Position numbers and translations under genes: made by a program
DNA from: Apostichopus japonicus
Lineage: Eukaryota > Echinodermata > Holothuroidea > Aspidochirotida > Stichopodidae
NCBI RefSeq assembly: GCF_037975245.1
Contig: NC_092583.1
Coordinates: forward strand, 837,764 to 901,763
DNA length: 64,000 nucleotides
Direction: 5' to 3'
Shown: one piece after another, positions 37,901-49,171 of the stretch
Numbering within the stretch: position 1 is the stretch's first letter
Layout of the letters: each line of letters starts with the position of its first letter
Notes under the pieces: generated by a model
The model's input: only the letters and a program-made list of their open reading frames with translations
What the model was told of the DNA's origin: nothing
Databases searched by the model: none

Positions 37901-40900
37901 TGCATGTAATTATTATAAAACCTATTTCACTTTTCAAAACTTATATGTTAGGGTCAAAGTTAAGGAACTACATGGCTGGGTTGGACAGGGGAGCAGATGG
38001 GATGGGGGGGGGGAATTAGTAAGGGATCTTTCTTTCTCTGGGGGATAGGACTGATTTTTGGTTCCTTGCTTTAGCAAAAGGAACCTATGTAGTCAGGTTG
38101 GCGTGGGTGTGTGTGTGCGTCTGTGACACTTGCTTGGGTACGCTCTATCTCAATAAGGGAATGTTGGATTGAGGCCAAACTTGGACTATAGATCCGCCAT
38201 ATGGAGAAGGTGTGCCCTATTGTTTTTGGTGCCCACAAAGGTCACCAAAAGGTCAGTTATGGTCCAAAAACCGAAAATATTAAAACTGCAATAACTCCTA
38301 GTGCCAATGTGTGACAAGGTTGATATTTTGGGACAAGCTGTGAACTGGTTAGGGGAACATTTTCAAAGTTAGCGGCTATGTGATCTGAGGTCACCAAAGG
38401 TCAATTAAGGATAAAAAACTAGTATTTTTGCGATAACTTGAGAACAAAATGTCCGTTAGGGTTGGGAGTTGCTTCAATGTAATCCAATTGTCGACCCGCA
38501 TCTGGGTGACCCTTGACCTCAATTTGACCTCTGGTGACCTTTACGTGTTTTGGGGGATTTTTACAGTTTCGATGCTATTTTCAGATGTCAAAGGTACCTT
38601 CTGATCATAAATGTCAATAGGTTGACCCCGTGTGACCTTTTTGTGCAAAGTTATATGGGGTCAAAGTTTTTCGGTCGGAGTTAGGATGACTGTACAGACT
38701 TGTCGTTTTGTTTTTTGGAATCAGGAGAAAAAACTACATCTGAAACCAAGGTCAAAAGGTCTAAGGTCACAATAGAAAAAATATGCTTATTTTGGGAGGA
38801 AACGAGCAAAAAAGAAAATATTTGGTTTTGATGCTAGATTTGGATATCAAAGGTACCTTCCGATCAAAAATGTCAATGGGTTGACACCCGTGTGACCTTC
38901 GTGTGCGAAGTTATCCAAGGTCAAAGTTAATTTTCAGACATTTCATGCAATAACTCCCAGTTCCAAGATGTGACACAGTTGATATTTTTAGACAAGCTGT
39001 AAATGGTATAGGGGAATATTTTCAAACTTAACAGTCATGTGATCTGAGGTCACCAAAGGTCAATTAATGTTAAAAAACTATTATTTTGGGGGGAGAAAAT
39101 GGGCAAAGAAAAAAATGTTTGAATTTTTATAGTTTGATGCTATATTCACGTCTCAAAAACGTCAATATGTTGACCCCAGGTGACCTTTGTGTGTTAAGTT
39201 ACATGAGGTCAAAGTTAATTTTCAGACATTTAGTGCAATAACTCCCAGTGCCAAGGTGTGACACGGTTGATATTTTGGTACAAGTTGCGAATGGTATAGG
39301 GGAACATTTTCAAACTTAACGGTCATGTGATCCGAGGTCACAAAAGGTCAATTAATGATAAAAAACTAGTATTTTTGCGATAACTTGAGAACAAATTGTC
39401 CGTTAGGGTTGGGAGTTGCTTCCATGTAATCCAATTGTCGACCCGCATCTGGGTGACCTTTGACCTCAATTTGACCTCTGGTGACCTTTACGTGTTTTGG
39501 GGGATTTTTACAGTTTCGATGATATTTTCAGATGTCAAAGGTGCCTTCCGATCAAAAATGGCAATAGGTTGACACCTGTGTGACCTTCGTGTGCGAAGTT
39601 ATACGAGGTCAAAGTTAATTTTCAGACATTTCATGCAATAACTCCCAGTTCCAAGGTGTGACACAGTTGATATTGTTGGACAAGTTGTAAATGGTATAGG
39701 GGAATATTTTCAAACTTAACGGTCATGTGATCTGAGGTCACCAAAGGTCAATTAATGTTATAAAACTAGTATTTTTGGGGGGATAAAATGGGCAAAGAAA
39801 AAATGTTTGAATTTTTATAGTTTGATGCTATATTCACGTCTCACCGATCAAAAATGTCAACATGTTGACCTCAGGGTGACCTTTGTGTTTTAAGTTATAT
39901 GAGGTCAAAGTTAATCTTCAGACATTTAGTGCAATAACTCCCAGTGCCAAGGTGTGACACGGTTGATATTTTGGGAAAAGTTGCAAATGGTATAGGGGAA
40001 TATTTTCAAATGGAACGGTCATGTGATCCAAGGTCATCAATGGTCAGTTAATGTTAAAAACTAGTATTTTTGGGGGGAGAAAATGGGCAAAGAAAAAAAT
40101 GTTTGAATTTTTATAGTTTAATGCTACATTCACGTCCCACCGATCAAAAATATCAATTGGTTGACCTCCGGGTGCCCTTTGTGTGTGAAGTTATGCATAC
40201 AAGTTCAAAGTTAATTTTTAGACATTTAATGCAAGTAAATCCCAATGCCAAGGTGTGACACGGTTGATATTTTGGGACAAGTTGTGAATGGGGTGGTGGA
40301 ACATTTTCAAACTTAACGGTCATGTCATCTGAGGTCACCAATGCAATGTTATCATATCTGTTGACCCGCTTGTAGGTGACCTTATATTTCTTACATTTTC
40401 TACGCCATATTTAGAACTAAAAAGTGCCTTTTGATCAAAAATCTGATCACAATTTGTGATCACAAGTGTTGTCTATAGTGTTGGTTACTGTATGGGTACA
40501 TGTAGGACCACAATTACTTGGACTATTTGAGCCCAATCTTGCTTGATAATATTATGTGTATTGTCATATACCCCTACGCAAGGAACCACAGTGCCCTTGG
40601 GCTCTTGTTTTCTATGTTTACATCCTTTCTAACTTCCTGTAAGTCGACAGGTTGGGTAAATATCTATAAGCTCTTTGTACTCTTCAAATCTGTACTGAAG
40701 TTGTACTTAATGTTATTTACTCAAGTAAAATTGTCTTTTTTTTTACCAAAAAAAATGGAAAAAGAATATATAAACAAAGGAAAAGGTGATACAATCTCTG
40801 TCAGGTTTTGGTAAAATTTTTGATATATTTTCAGGACTTTACCTTCTTTTTTCAATGCTGTAAAATTTGACTGTTTAGTGACATATTTGTAGTCTTTTTT

Positions 40901-43464
40901 ATTCTCTCATCCATTTATGCAAGTAATCAATAGATTGTCATATATAGGTCATTAAATAATAAACAATATGTACAGACCAGACTTAAGGAAACTTGCAGAT
41001 TTAGAATTGTGTTTTTTTAACTGCAAAGGAGGATATTAAAGGAGACTAGATATTTATTCCATCAAATAAAAAAGGAATAAGTTTTATTTTTATAAGATAT
41101 TTTTATAATTTATTTATAATATATATTTATAATATATAATATTTATAATAAATATTTATAATTTATTTTTATAAGATATAAGATATTTTTATAAGATATT
41201 TTTTATAAGATAGTTATTTTTTTACTCCTACGTTTATCCCACACAAAATTTTTCACCTCCAAAAGAAGTTTAGGTTTATGTCTACTGCAGCAAGTTTCTT
41301 TTCTTGCATGCTCTAAATGTTGTTTTCTTTTCTTTATTTAGTAAGATCTCTTCAGGTTATTAAGGAAGTAAGTGCTGGAGATTCAGAGTTGTTTATAAAC
41401 ATGCAAGGGGGAATATCGAATAGGGACGAGATAACTATTCCATCATAAACAAAAGAATTATTTTGTTTTTTGTAAGATAGTTAATTTTTTACTCCTACGT
41501 TCATCCCACACATCCAAGAGAAGTTTATGTTTTTGTCTAACACAACAAGTTTCCTTCTTGCAGTCACTAAATGTTTTAATTATGTTTTTATTGTTTGCAG
41601 ATCTCTACAATTTATTAAGGAAATGATTAAGGAAATAAGTGCTGGAGAGACAGACCTTAATGTAGTATCAAGTAAGTCTTGTTCTATATTTCCAACTTTT
41701 GTTTTCAAAAAGGGCATTTTCTCTCGTGAGAAAAAATCTTCACTTGTTTAAAAAATGTTTTTGGAAAAGAGCAATTTGGGGGTGAGTTTCTTGCAGTTCA
41801 AAATTGTCCAAATAACAACCCTGCCTGAATAATTTTACATAAAGACTTTTTCATCAATGTTCAGCAAATTAACGATGATTGATCAGGTCTAAAAGTTGCA
41901 GATGAGAATTGTGAATGGCTTGATTAGTTTACTTGGCTAGTTTCCACGGTTACACAGAAAAAACTCATGTTACATCGCTCCATCTGCCGAGATTCTTGCC
42001 AAGGAATTAAAAGGAAGGAATTTTAGGAGGGAGCTATATCTATTGGAGTGAGGGGAGTGGAAGGGGGGGATTAGGGGTAGAGATGGGAGGGCATGGAAGT
42101 GCTAGAGAAACTCTGATTTGGGAGAGAAATCTGGTAACATGTGATGTCTACCAATCTGAAAAATTTGACTTGGGGAAGAAATTTGACTCAAAGAATGAAT
42201 TTTAGGAGGGGGCTTTATCTATTGGGGTGAGGGGAGTGGAAGAGGGGGGTTAGGGGTAGAGATGGGAGGGCATGGAAACGCTAGAGAAACTGATTTGAGG
42301 AAGAAATCTGGTAACATTTGATGTCTACCAATGAGAAAAATTTGACTTGGGGATAGAGTTAAGCAAAATGTAGAATTTGCTATTAGAACTTATTTTTGAT
42401 CTGGGAAATACTGTATAAAATATATATTTATTTGTATTTTCGTATTTCTTTGTTTCAGATAATGCATACTCTAAGTCACTTAAAAGCTACCATGGATGGG
42501 TCGTTAGGGGAATATTCGCGGTAAGTACACCAACGTCTTGTGTAGTTAGAATACCAAGTGTTCTTCTGATGGAAAAGTTTATGTCTTAGTACAGTTATGC
42601 ATTCCATTGTAAACTATACAAACCACCTAAGTATCATCTCTTACAGTCCTATCCAGTAGCCTAACATATTATCCGATGCAGTAAACATTCAACTTCTCAA
42701 ATTCTGGCAACAGCAGAATGAGTGACATCATCATTTATTCATCAAGTATTTTAAGTATATTTTTCTCCTTCAAATTTACAAATACTTTCTGTTCTGCAAA
42801 ATATATCTACAAAACCAAAAAAATAAAGGTTTGATCCAAATTTCATTCCAATTATGTCACATTTTGTCGCATTATATAATGTGTAGTCAGAATTATGTGT
42901 CGTAATGACATCATACATACCTCTCCAATACAAAGGTATTTCATTATTTCACAAAAAGTTGAATTGTCTTGAATTGCTATCTCCAGTTAGCAGCTAAGGC
43001 TGCCCCACATCTGGACGATTTTATCTACTAGAATTAGAATTACGAGTCATAATGACATCATATAAACTTCTCCCAATACAAAGGTATTTCACCAAAGTTT
43101 GAATTGTCTTGAATTCATCTCTCCAGTTAGCAGCTAAGGCTGCCCCACATCTGGAAGATTTTATCTACTAGAATTAGAATTACGAGTCATAATGACATCA
43201 TATAAACTTCTCCCAATACAAAGGTATTTCACCAAAGTTTGAATTGTCTTGAATTCGTCTCTCCAGTTAGCAGCTAAGGCTGCCCCGCACCTGGAAGATT
43301 TTATCTACTTCATCGCAGTGAACAAGGAGGACATCGAGAAGAATGACTTCATGCCCTCGGTCATAAAGGACTTGTCCGAGTGCGGTCAAGCCATGGAGAA
43401 GATAACGGATATATTGATAAAGCACTACGTAGACCATAATATAGAGAGTAGTGATCAAGTCTGA
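25956..43464 (+). CDS. PLEKHA8: PH + GLTP domain protein, FAPP2/PLEKHA8 type
   Basis: Golgi PI4P-binding glycolipid transfer protein. Exons: 25956-25995, 27043-27159, 27885-28040, 28745-28866, 30604-30762, 31703-31743, 32724-32999, 36200-36285, 36856-36914, 37317-37447, 41601-41671, 42459-42520, 43267-43464. All borders are GT/AG; total 505 residues (human PLEKHA8 is 519). The PH domain covers about residues 1-95 ([20 protein letters not shown], with the basic residues of the FAPP PI4P site). [16 protein letters not shown] follows at about 115. A low-complexity charged middle leads to the GLTP domain from about residue 310. GLTP headgroup-binding residues are kept: D, N and K of DINGNIRK, W of LMWLRR and H of YHGWVVRG. 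An alternative in-frame ATG nine bases upstream (25947) would add MPE. The single gene probably precedes the PLEKHA3/PLEKHA8 split, but the GLTP domain supports the PLEKHA8 name. Confidence 0.93.
26262..26372. repeat. Degenerate CCCTAA telomere-like tract
   Basis: About 110 bp of CCTAACCCCTAACCCTACTT-type repeats in PLEKHA8 intron 1. The units are irregular (CCCTAA, CCCCTAA, CCTAATT), so this is an interstitial telomere-like or simple-sequence tract rather than an intact telomere array. Confidence 0.7.
29325..29395 (-). mobile_element. tRNA-derived SINE head
   Basis: On the minus strand, TAAGCTCAGTGGTTA at 29374-29388 resembles a Pol III A box and GTTCGAGTC at 29334-29342 matches the B box consensus GWTCRANNC. 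Spacing is that of a tRNA gene. The acceptor stem does not close convincingly, so this is read as the 5' part of a tRNA-derived SINE in PLEKHA8 intron 4. Confidence 0.6.
30015..30160. mobile_element. Degenerate copy of the 50.5-kb MITE family
   Basis: It shares TTGGCGCG, a TAGCG motif, AATGCCTCCCAGAT and AATGGCACTTCCCA in the same order as the element at 50497-50805. The central palindrome (CACGCGCCA with TGGCGCGTAG) is kept. The GCGTAGC-type ends seen at 50497 are missing, so this is an old fragment in PLEKHA8 intron 4. Confidence 0.65.
30249..30313. repeat. CATA tetranucleotide microsatellite
   Basis: About 65 bp of CATACATA with CACA interruptions in PLEKHA8 intron 4. Confidence 0.95.
34398..34672. 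repeat. Local duplication with G-rich tracts
   Basis: The words GGGATGATCAAGGTGTGT followed by a long G-rich run and CAACACTTGTAAA occur twice (about 34440-34490 and 34590-34672). ATTGCTTGTACAAAGATTC also occurs twice. Simple tandem duplication within PLEKHA8 intron 7. Confidence 0.75.
35465..35951 (-). mobile_element. 3' end of a non-LTR retrotransposon (LINE)
   Basis: The minus strand at 35760-35951 encodes 63 codons ending [20 protein letters not shown], then [13 protein letters not shown] and a stop. The pattern WN-x-LP ... FK-x-LK-x-YL is typical of the last residues of LINE reverse-transcriptase proteins of the CR1/L2/Jockey kind. An AT-rich stretch and a tail ending in ATAATAAATAA near 35465-35490 look like the LINE 3' UTR and its short tandem tail. 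The remainder of the element is absent, as usual for 5'-truncated copies. Confidence 0.7.
36694..36785. repeat. TA-rich palindrome
   Basis: A (TA)n tract flanked by inverted TGGTCATAA (36694-36702) and TTATGACCA (36777-36785), just upstream of PLEKHA8 exon 9. It could be a cruciform or the trace of a foldback element. Confidence 0.7.
37481..37848. mobile_element. hAT-type MITE with perfect 8-bp target duplication
   Basis: A 368-bp non-coding element with perfect 16-bp inverted ends CAGGGGTGGGCAACCT and AGGTTGCCCACCCCTG. It is flanked on both sides by CTATAAGC (37473-37480 and 37849-37856). The 8-bp duplication and CAGGG ends are diagnostic of hAT transposons. It lies 33 bp downstream of the splice donor of PLEKHA8 exon 10. 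The perfect duplication suggests a young insertion. Confidence 0.93.
38060..40587. mobile_element. 2.5-kb repeat element with internal divergent tandem units and many AGGTCA motifs
   Basis: Bounded by a 10-bp inverted pair, GGTTCCTTGC (38060-38069) and GCAAGGAACC (40578-40587). The left end also forms a local foldback with GGAACC near 38081. Inside, a motif series recurs at roughly 300-700 bp intervals (near 38290, 38940, 39240, 39640, 39930 and 40230): AATAACTCCCAGTGCCAAGG, GTGTGACACGGTTGATATTT, TTTTCAAACTTAACGGTCAT, then AGGTCACC and AAGGTCAATTAA. It is non-coding, and the only ORF of note (40070-40258) crosses repeat units. It lies in the large PLEKHA8 intron 10. Confidence 0.75.
40970..41400 (+). 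pseudogene. Decayed tandem copies of PLEKHA8 exon 11 and flanks
   Basis: The segment 41344-41388 closely resembles exon 11 (41601-41671) and still reads [17 protein letters not shown] against [20 protein letters not shown]. It lacks a 12-nt piece of the true exon. The surrounding intron is duplicated too: TTTTTACTCCTACGTT, ATCCCACACA and TAAATGTT occur upstream of both copies. A third, weaker trace near 40975-41070 keeps TTAAGGAAA and a TATTATTCC-like word. The acceptor of the nearer copy has decayed to TTTAGTAAG, and a new GTAAGT arises inside it. Confidence 0.7.
42018..42360. repeat. Two-copy tandem duplication of about 178 bp
   Basis: GAATTTTAGGAGGG at 42018 and at 42196 begins two copies sharing GGGGTAGAGATGGGAGGGCA, GATGTCTACCAAT and AAAATTTGACTTGGGG. 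The duplication is in PLEKHA8 intron 11, about 100 bp upstream of exon 12. Confidence 0.9.
42987..43266 (+). repeat. Two 140-bp tandem copies of the PLEKHA8 last-exon acceptor and first codons
   Basis: CTCCAG|TTAGCAGCTAAGGCTG occurs at 42987, 43127 and 43267, exactly 140 bp apart. The third copy is the true exon 13. The first two read LAAKAAPHL(D/E)DFIY and then hit TAG, because their homology to the exon stops after TATCTAC. The first two copies are nearly identical to each other, so at least one duplication is recent. Confidence 0.95.
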
Positions 43465-43823
43465 AGAGGTCAAAGGTTGCACAGGTATCCAACCCACCAA
43501 GCCAAGTTGTTCCCGTGGAGATCTTACAAAGAATTGTGCACAAAGCCACAGAGTTTGGAAGAGAAACAAGAATAAAAAACAGAATCTTGTTGGTGTTTGT
43601 GAACAGTACGTATAGAAGAGTAAAAGTGAAAATGAAAGAAAAATATGAAAATGCTATTGATATAATAAATATCAGAGTATCATTGGTAGATGACCTAAGT
43701 AGTTGGAAAGAAAAAATATCTCTTGTGTATGTGTGTTTAATATTGAGAGAAGTATACAATGAACATGGCAAAGAGAAACGGTTGGCAATGTCCAGTATTA
43801 CAATTTATTTTAAAGCATTCATA

Positions 43824-43845
43824 AATAAATGTGATATTAAATAAA
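43824..43845 (+). terminator. Polyadenylation signals of PLEKHA8
   Basis: Two AATAAA hexamers at 43824-43829 and 43840-43845, about 360-380 nt after the stop codon at 43462-43464. They are the first AATAAA hexamers I find after the stop, so a 3' UTR of about 400 nt is likely. Confidence 0.65.
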
Positions 43846-46800
43846 CTAATAAATTGCAAATTTATTCTCTTCAAAAAGTGATGTTCCACAACATTTTTTC
43901 CACAAACTAGAAATAATTTTAAGTTATTGTTATTACTATGTTTCATTTTCCTGCCCATTCCTCAATTTCATTGTTCCTATATTGATTTATTTTTCTGCAA
44001 ATTGAGCAAATTTTCAAGATTTGTGTCCTTTTTTGTTTTCTGTTATTCAATATGATGAAAGAATGACCTGTTAAAATTGACAAAAGCTTCTAAAAAAGTT
44101 GTTTGCTATAAAAAGTTTGAATATTTAAGATATGATATTATGATACTACTCGAGACAAACAATAGACTGTAAACATTTTCCTTGTTGATCACAAAAAGTA
44201 CTTAACGAAAAATCACCAAAATTTTGATATGTAGAAAAGTTGAAACTTTTATTTACCTTGTTGCCGAGCAATCTGGAAATGTCATAATATTATATAGTAA
44301 TTAATGCATCAAGTCACAATCAGTCCCCCCTCCCTCCCCCGACAGTATTAGTGAAAGAAAGGGCAGAGGGGTCATTTCTTTCAAAAATTTGCAATTTTGG
44401 TTATATCTTAAATATATGTAACATAGGATTTGTTTAAGTTGTTTACAAAGCTGCTAATATTGCAAATGTACTGTATCTAATCAGCAATGGTTCCTCTAGG
44501 TTTTTTTTTGTAGTGTTATTTGCACAGGATTGTAGTAATGATGGTATGATGTTGTCGGGGTAGGTGGGGGGGGGAGGGGCTAATTGTTGAGTATAGTTGA
44601 AATTTAAAGTTTGTACTATTTTAAGTTTGTATTTAAATTAAACTATTCAGTTGTAATTAAACCTAGAAGAAAAACTGTAATTTATGTAAAGACATCATTA
44701 TATCATTTTTATTAATTACAAAGACAAAGGTTTTCTTGGAGTATACAAATGAGGGTTTTGTGTACATGTTGTTGTGGTGGTGTATAGTGAGTAAGAAATT
44801 ATTTTTTAGTTCTGCTGAATAGTATTGGTACAAGTAAAGAAAAAGAGAGCTACTTTAAGTGAATCAGGGAAACAGACCCCCTAGAGAAATCTTCCAGAAA
44901 CAACTGCTCTTTATTTGGGATGGGAAATCTCTTTTACCATAGCCTTCAAACCAAGTGGGAAGGGCTAGATTGATGCCTGCTTCTAAATAATCCTGCAATC
45001 CTGAAAATGACAGGTTTTTGTTTTATTCCATTTCCACCTAAGGGCACTGTTTTTCTTGTACCAACATCAAAATTCTTGCTGTCTCAAAGACAGTAATAGA
45101 TTTTATGCACAAGAAAAACGAGGAAAAATTATGGTCCTTTCGTTTTAAAGAGGTTGGAGCAATTTGTTGATTTATCTCAATTTATCACTGTTTGTGTCTT
45201 ACATAAAAGTTGCCAATCGAATGAGACTAGTTAGCCCTTTTTACTTTCTCATCCTTTTAATGATATGAGTCGGATGTTAGTGAGCAACAGTACTAGCTTA
45301 ATACTAACACACAGTCGAGTACTTTTGTGGGAATGGGAGTCAGAATGGGAGTCAGAATGGGAGTCAGAATGGGAGTCAGAATGGGGAAATATGATATCTT
45401 GCTCACCAATGTTTAAATTCACATCATGTAATGACTGGAGCTGAAATTTAGAAAGGAAGGGTCGGAGAGGGAGGGGGAACAGTGAGGGAATGGGGGGGGG
45501 GGTTACCATTCACTGGATCTCCTCTTCCTTCAATATCAGAGGAACTTTAAAAGTGCTTTGTGTAACATTTTTTAATGGAAGAATGTGTATTCATAAAACT
45601 TATTTTGTTTAGTATCTTCACATAAATGTTTGAGTTTCATGGTTGTTGTGTAGCTGCACAAAGCAAAGCTTAAAATCTGTAGATAACTCTGGAAGGGGTG
45701 GGTGGGTGGGGTGAGAATTTAATATCATAGAAATAGCTACATTTCCCTCCCTAATTAATTAATTTCTTCCTGGTTTCCGTGACAGAGGTCTGAGTAAGTG
45801 CTGAGTTTCCATCTGCTTTCAAAGTACAGTGTATATGGTCGTTTATGACTACTAACCAAATTACTCTATGACTGTTATATGTACGAGATATGTAATAACT
45901 ATTTTTTACTTCTCCTTGAGTGCAATGTAGACAATTACAGGAGTGGTCCTACTTACGGTTAGCAGACTGGTTGGTATTGTTGAGGGAGGCACATCAGTAT
46001 ACAGTTGGACAACATTAGTAGAGAAATATAACATTAATAACAAACAAACAAGAAAAGAAATTATGAATTCCACAAAAAACAGTTACCTTTTTTTTTGGGG
46101 GGGGGGGGCAGTAAAAAGGGCTTATTGACGTTTTCTTTAAAAGTCTGTGTAATAATTGCTACAAGCTTTTTGCAGGTGTTTGTGGAAAGGAATAAAGAGA
46201 GACAGGTATGTTTATGGGAGGTCGATAATATGATAATGAAGTCCGTGTCAAAGGTCATTATACTGTGACATAAATACTGAATCATTAAAGATTAAAAAGA
46301 TCCAGAGATATGGTATGTGTGATGGTTTTATGTTATGGAAACATTGTTTTATAAATCTGACAACGTCATATTGCACAAACAATATTTAAAAAGCTGAGTC
46401 AAAGTTGATGATGTTGTGAAAGATAATCCTTGTGATGTAAATCTATCTAAGTAACTTATGAAAATGAACATTTATCACTAAGATCGTTTTTCCATTGTGT
46501 GGGGGTTCCTTACTATGTATAGAAGGTTTCTACTGTAGGTGTTGTGTAGGCTCAAATGTTTGTGGCCTTGAACGTATATATTCATATAATAACATTTCCA
46601 GGAACACACTGTAGCCGGAAAAAACCCCGACTACATTGACTTAGTCAAGGATCCTTTGTAACTTGTAAGAGGACACTTCTTCCCCACCCCCATATGCAGT
46701 GGTATAACCACGGAGGGCGGGTTAGAGGGGGGGGGGGAGAAGTCACTACTTCATGTAACCACCATGAATTATGACTTTTAAGTTTACCAAGGAGGATAAA

Positions 46801-49171
46801 AGCTTAGACGTAGTACGAACTTGTCCATCCCATCGAAGGAACTTCAAAACATTTGCACTTTAGTTCACTGTGTAATAAATGTGCCATGTATATTTTTAAA
46901 GAAAAATTTAAATACTATCATTTTGTCGTCTGTGCAAGGTAACCCTTTTTCCAATGCCTTACAGTATTTGTTAGTGTCACTAGAAGTGAAGACGAAACTT
47001 AAATTTCGTTACTATATGATGTTCACATTACAGGTACATGCAAGTATTTCTATCTTGGTAATATCAATGGTGGGCATACGTTATGTTTCACCACGTGCGT
47101 ATCCATGAGTATCTGTAGACTGTATACCGTACGAGTAAGAAAGTCATAATGGATTCAGTTTTTGTATTGATTTCTCTCCCTTTGTGTCGGATTGTCGTGG
47201 TACTATGAGTCGAAGTGATGGTCGGGCTGATAAGGGGGGGGGGGTACACTAAAGACTCCCACCCTGGTACTTTCTAATGCTTACATTATCGATTACATTT
47301 TAATGAACCGTGCGAGATTTATGATGACATCAATAGGTCCTCATCGAATGAAATGGACGTATGGTTTATTTAAAAGACTAATATATTAAATATAATTATT
47401 TGAATTCACATGAAATTTCTGTCATATTTTCATGTTTTCTCGTTGAGGAAGTTCAATACCGCAATGCAGTATTTCGCATAACCATTCTAAAGAGGGAACA
47501 CACTAAGCCATTTCTTTGTGTTGTTGTTGCTAAATTACAGCCGTGATTCTGATATTTAGATCATGATCGCTGACGGCTAACGAGGCTTTCAGGGTTGTTG
47601 GTCTTGTGTATCCAAAGAAAGTCACATTATAGACCGATGTGTTGTTTCAGACTGCACTAACTGGACACATTAATGTGATTACGATTTTCGGCACATTTTT
47701 CTTCTTTTTTAAGAGACAATTGATTACACATTGGCCACAAGAAATGAGTCTTAGAAGACACCGTAGAATCCTAAGTCATGCGTCGACTTGCACTCCCATT
47801 GCAGGTGCACCGTCGAGGTTGCAAATATTGGACCTAATGTTAAACAATTACGTAGGTAGTAAGGTGCCAGCCTAACATGAAACTGTACGAGGAATTGAAA
47901 TCTTTATTTCTCCTTCATATTAACCCACTTTGCGCGTGCGACTCATGAAGTGGACGTTACAGACCCTCATTATGAACGGGATATATCATTTAGAGTGACG
48001 AAATAGCCAAACAAGCTCAGGCAGTGAGGAGACGGAAAAGCACAGGACTCTGGTATTACGGATGCCGATAATACCTATACTAACATAAAAACGTCCTCTC
48101 GGAGATTTCTATGGTTTTGTAGTGATAAGAAGAGCATTACGAAAATGGTTTCGGAAGCTTCGAATAAGATTCTCGTGTGGTTCAGTGGTGGGAGGGACGG
48201 GTGGGGAGGGAGAATGGCACCATCCCGTCAGGATGCTTAGAATTTGTTCTTCTTTCAATGGTCCAAACTTATAAGTTTCCTCTGGACTACCCTTTTAACT
48301 CAATATTTTAGAGCCACATCTTGGGAAATCAAAAGTGGTATGCATTACACTGTAGCAATAGACTATGTATTGTTTGCTTGTAGCCTATATGTATTTGGGT
48401 GTCAGGTCAAAGGTTATGTTGCAAACACATTATTTCACTCAAACTGTCCGTAAAACCGGAAGATTATTGTTTCGTAATAGTTTCATCATGATCAAACTGA
48501 TAAGGCTTGCTAATATCAATTGAGGAAAAATCACAATCCGTCCACTTTCTTTGTAGTCTTTTGCTGAGTTGAAATTGCCTTTACAATCTTCCTCAACTCA
48601 ATTAGGATATCCGCTTGTCGTAGGCCTTATTAATTTGTTCAATGTAAATCATAATGAGCTGCTTGTAAGAGTTCAGTTTTAAGTGGCTGATGTCAGGAAA
48701 TAGGAAACTCCTCCATCGTTGGCCTTATGAATTAATCATGAAAGGTCTTAACATTAGATGTACGCATGCGCGTTGACCTTCACCTCACATAAGATGGTCA
48801 AGATGAAGAATAGAAAACATAGACAATGTAGAAATGTGTATGTATCAGATTCGCGACATACTTGTCAGCATGTTTCATATAACGGAGGCTTCGTGAATCA
48901 TCTGCAGGCCTGATTGATCACATGTATGACACATTTGATGAGATATCTGAATGTACTTTTGAAGACAAACAGAAATGCTATTTTTGGTACTTGCACAAAA
49001 AGTAGTACAGAGCTAGATGAACGTATCTGTGATACACAAACATTGGTTTAGATGTATGTGTTTAATACAACAGTGCGCGGTTAAGGTTACACTTCGTAGC
49101 TTCGGCATTGATAGACGGTGCCACTCAGCAAGAATCTGCCAGGTCATGTGCCATTTTTGCTCACTACCGTA
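43846..49171. other. Intergenic, no gene recognised
   Basis: About 5.3 kb downstream of PLEKHA8. It is AT-rich with scattered G or C runs (near 44325, 44570, 45490, 46098, 46728 and 47235). Open frames are short and without family resemblance. No RNA gene was seen. Confidence 0.6.
45331..45384. repeat. 12-bp microsatellite GGGAGTCAGAAT
   Basis: Four to five copies of GGGAGTCAGAAT in tandem. Confidence 0.95.

Noticed and set aside
43515-43844. 109-codon plus-strand frame just after the PLEKHA8 stop
   Set aside because: It lies inside the 3' UTR, before the AATAAA signals, resembles no family I know and has AT-driven composition. A small downstream ORF cannot be excluded.
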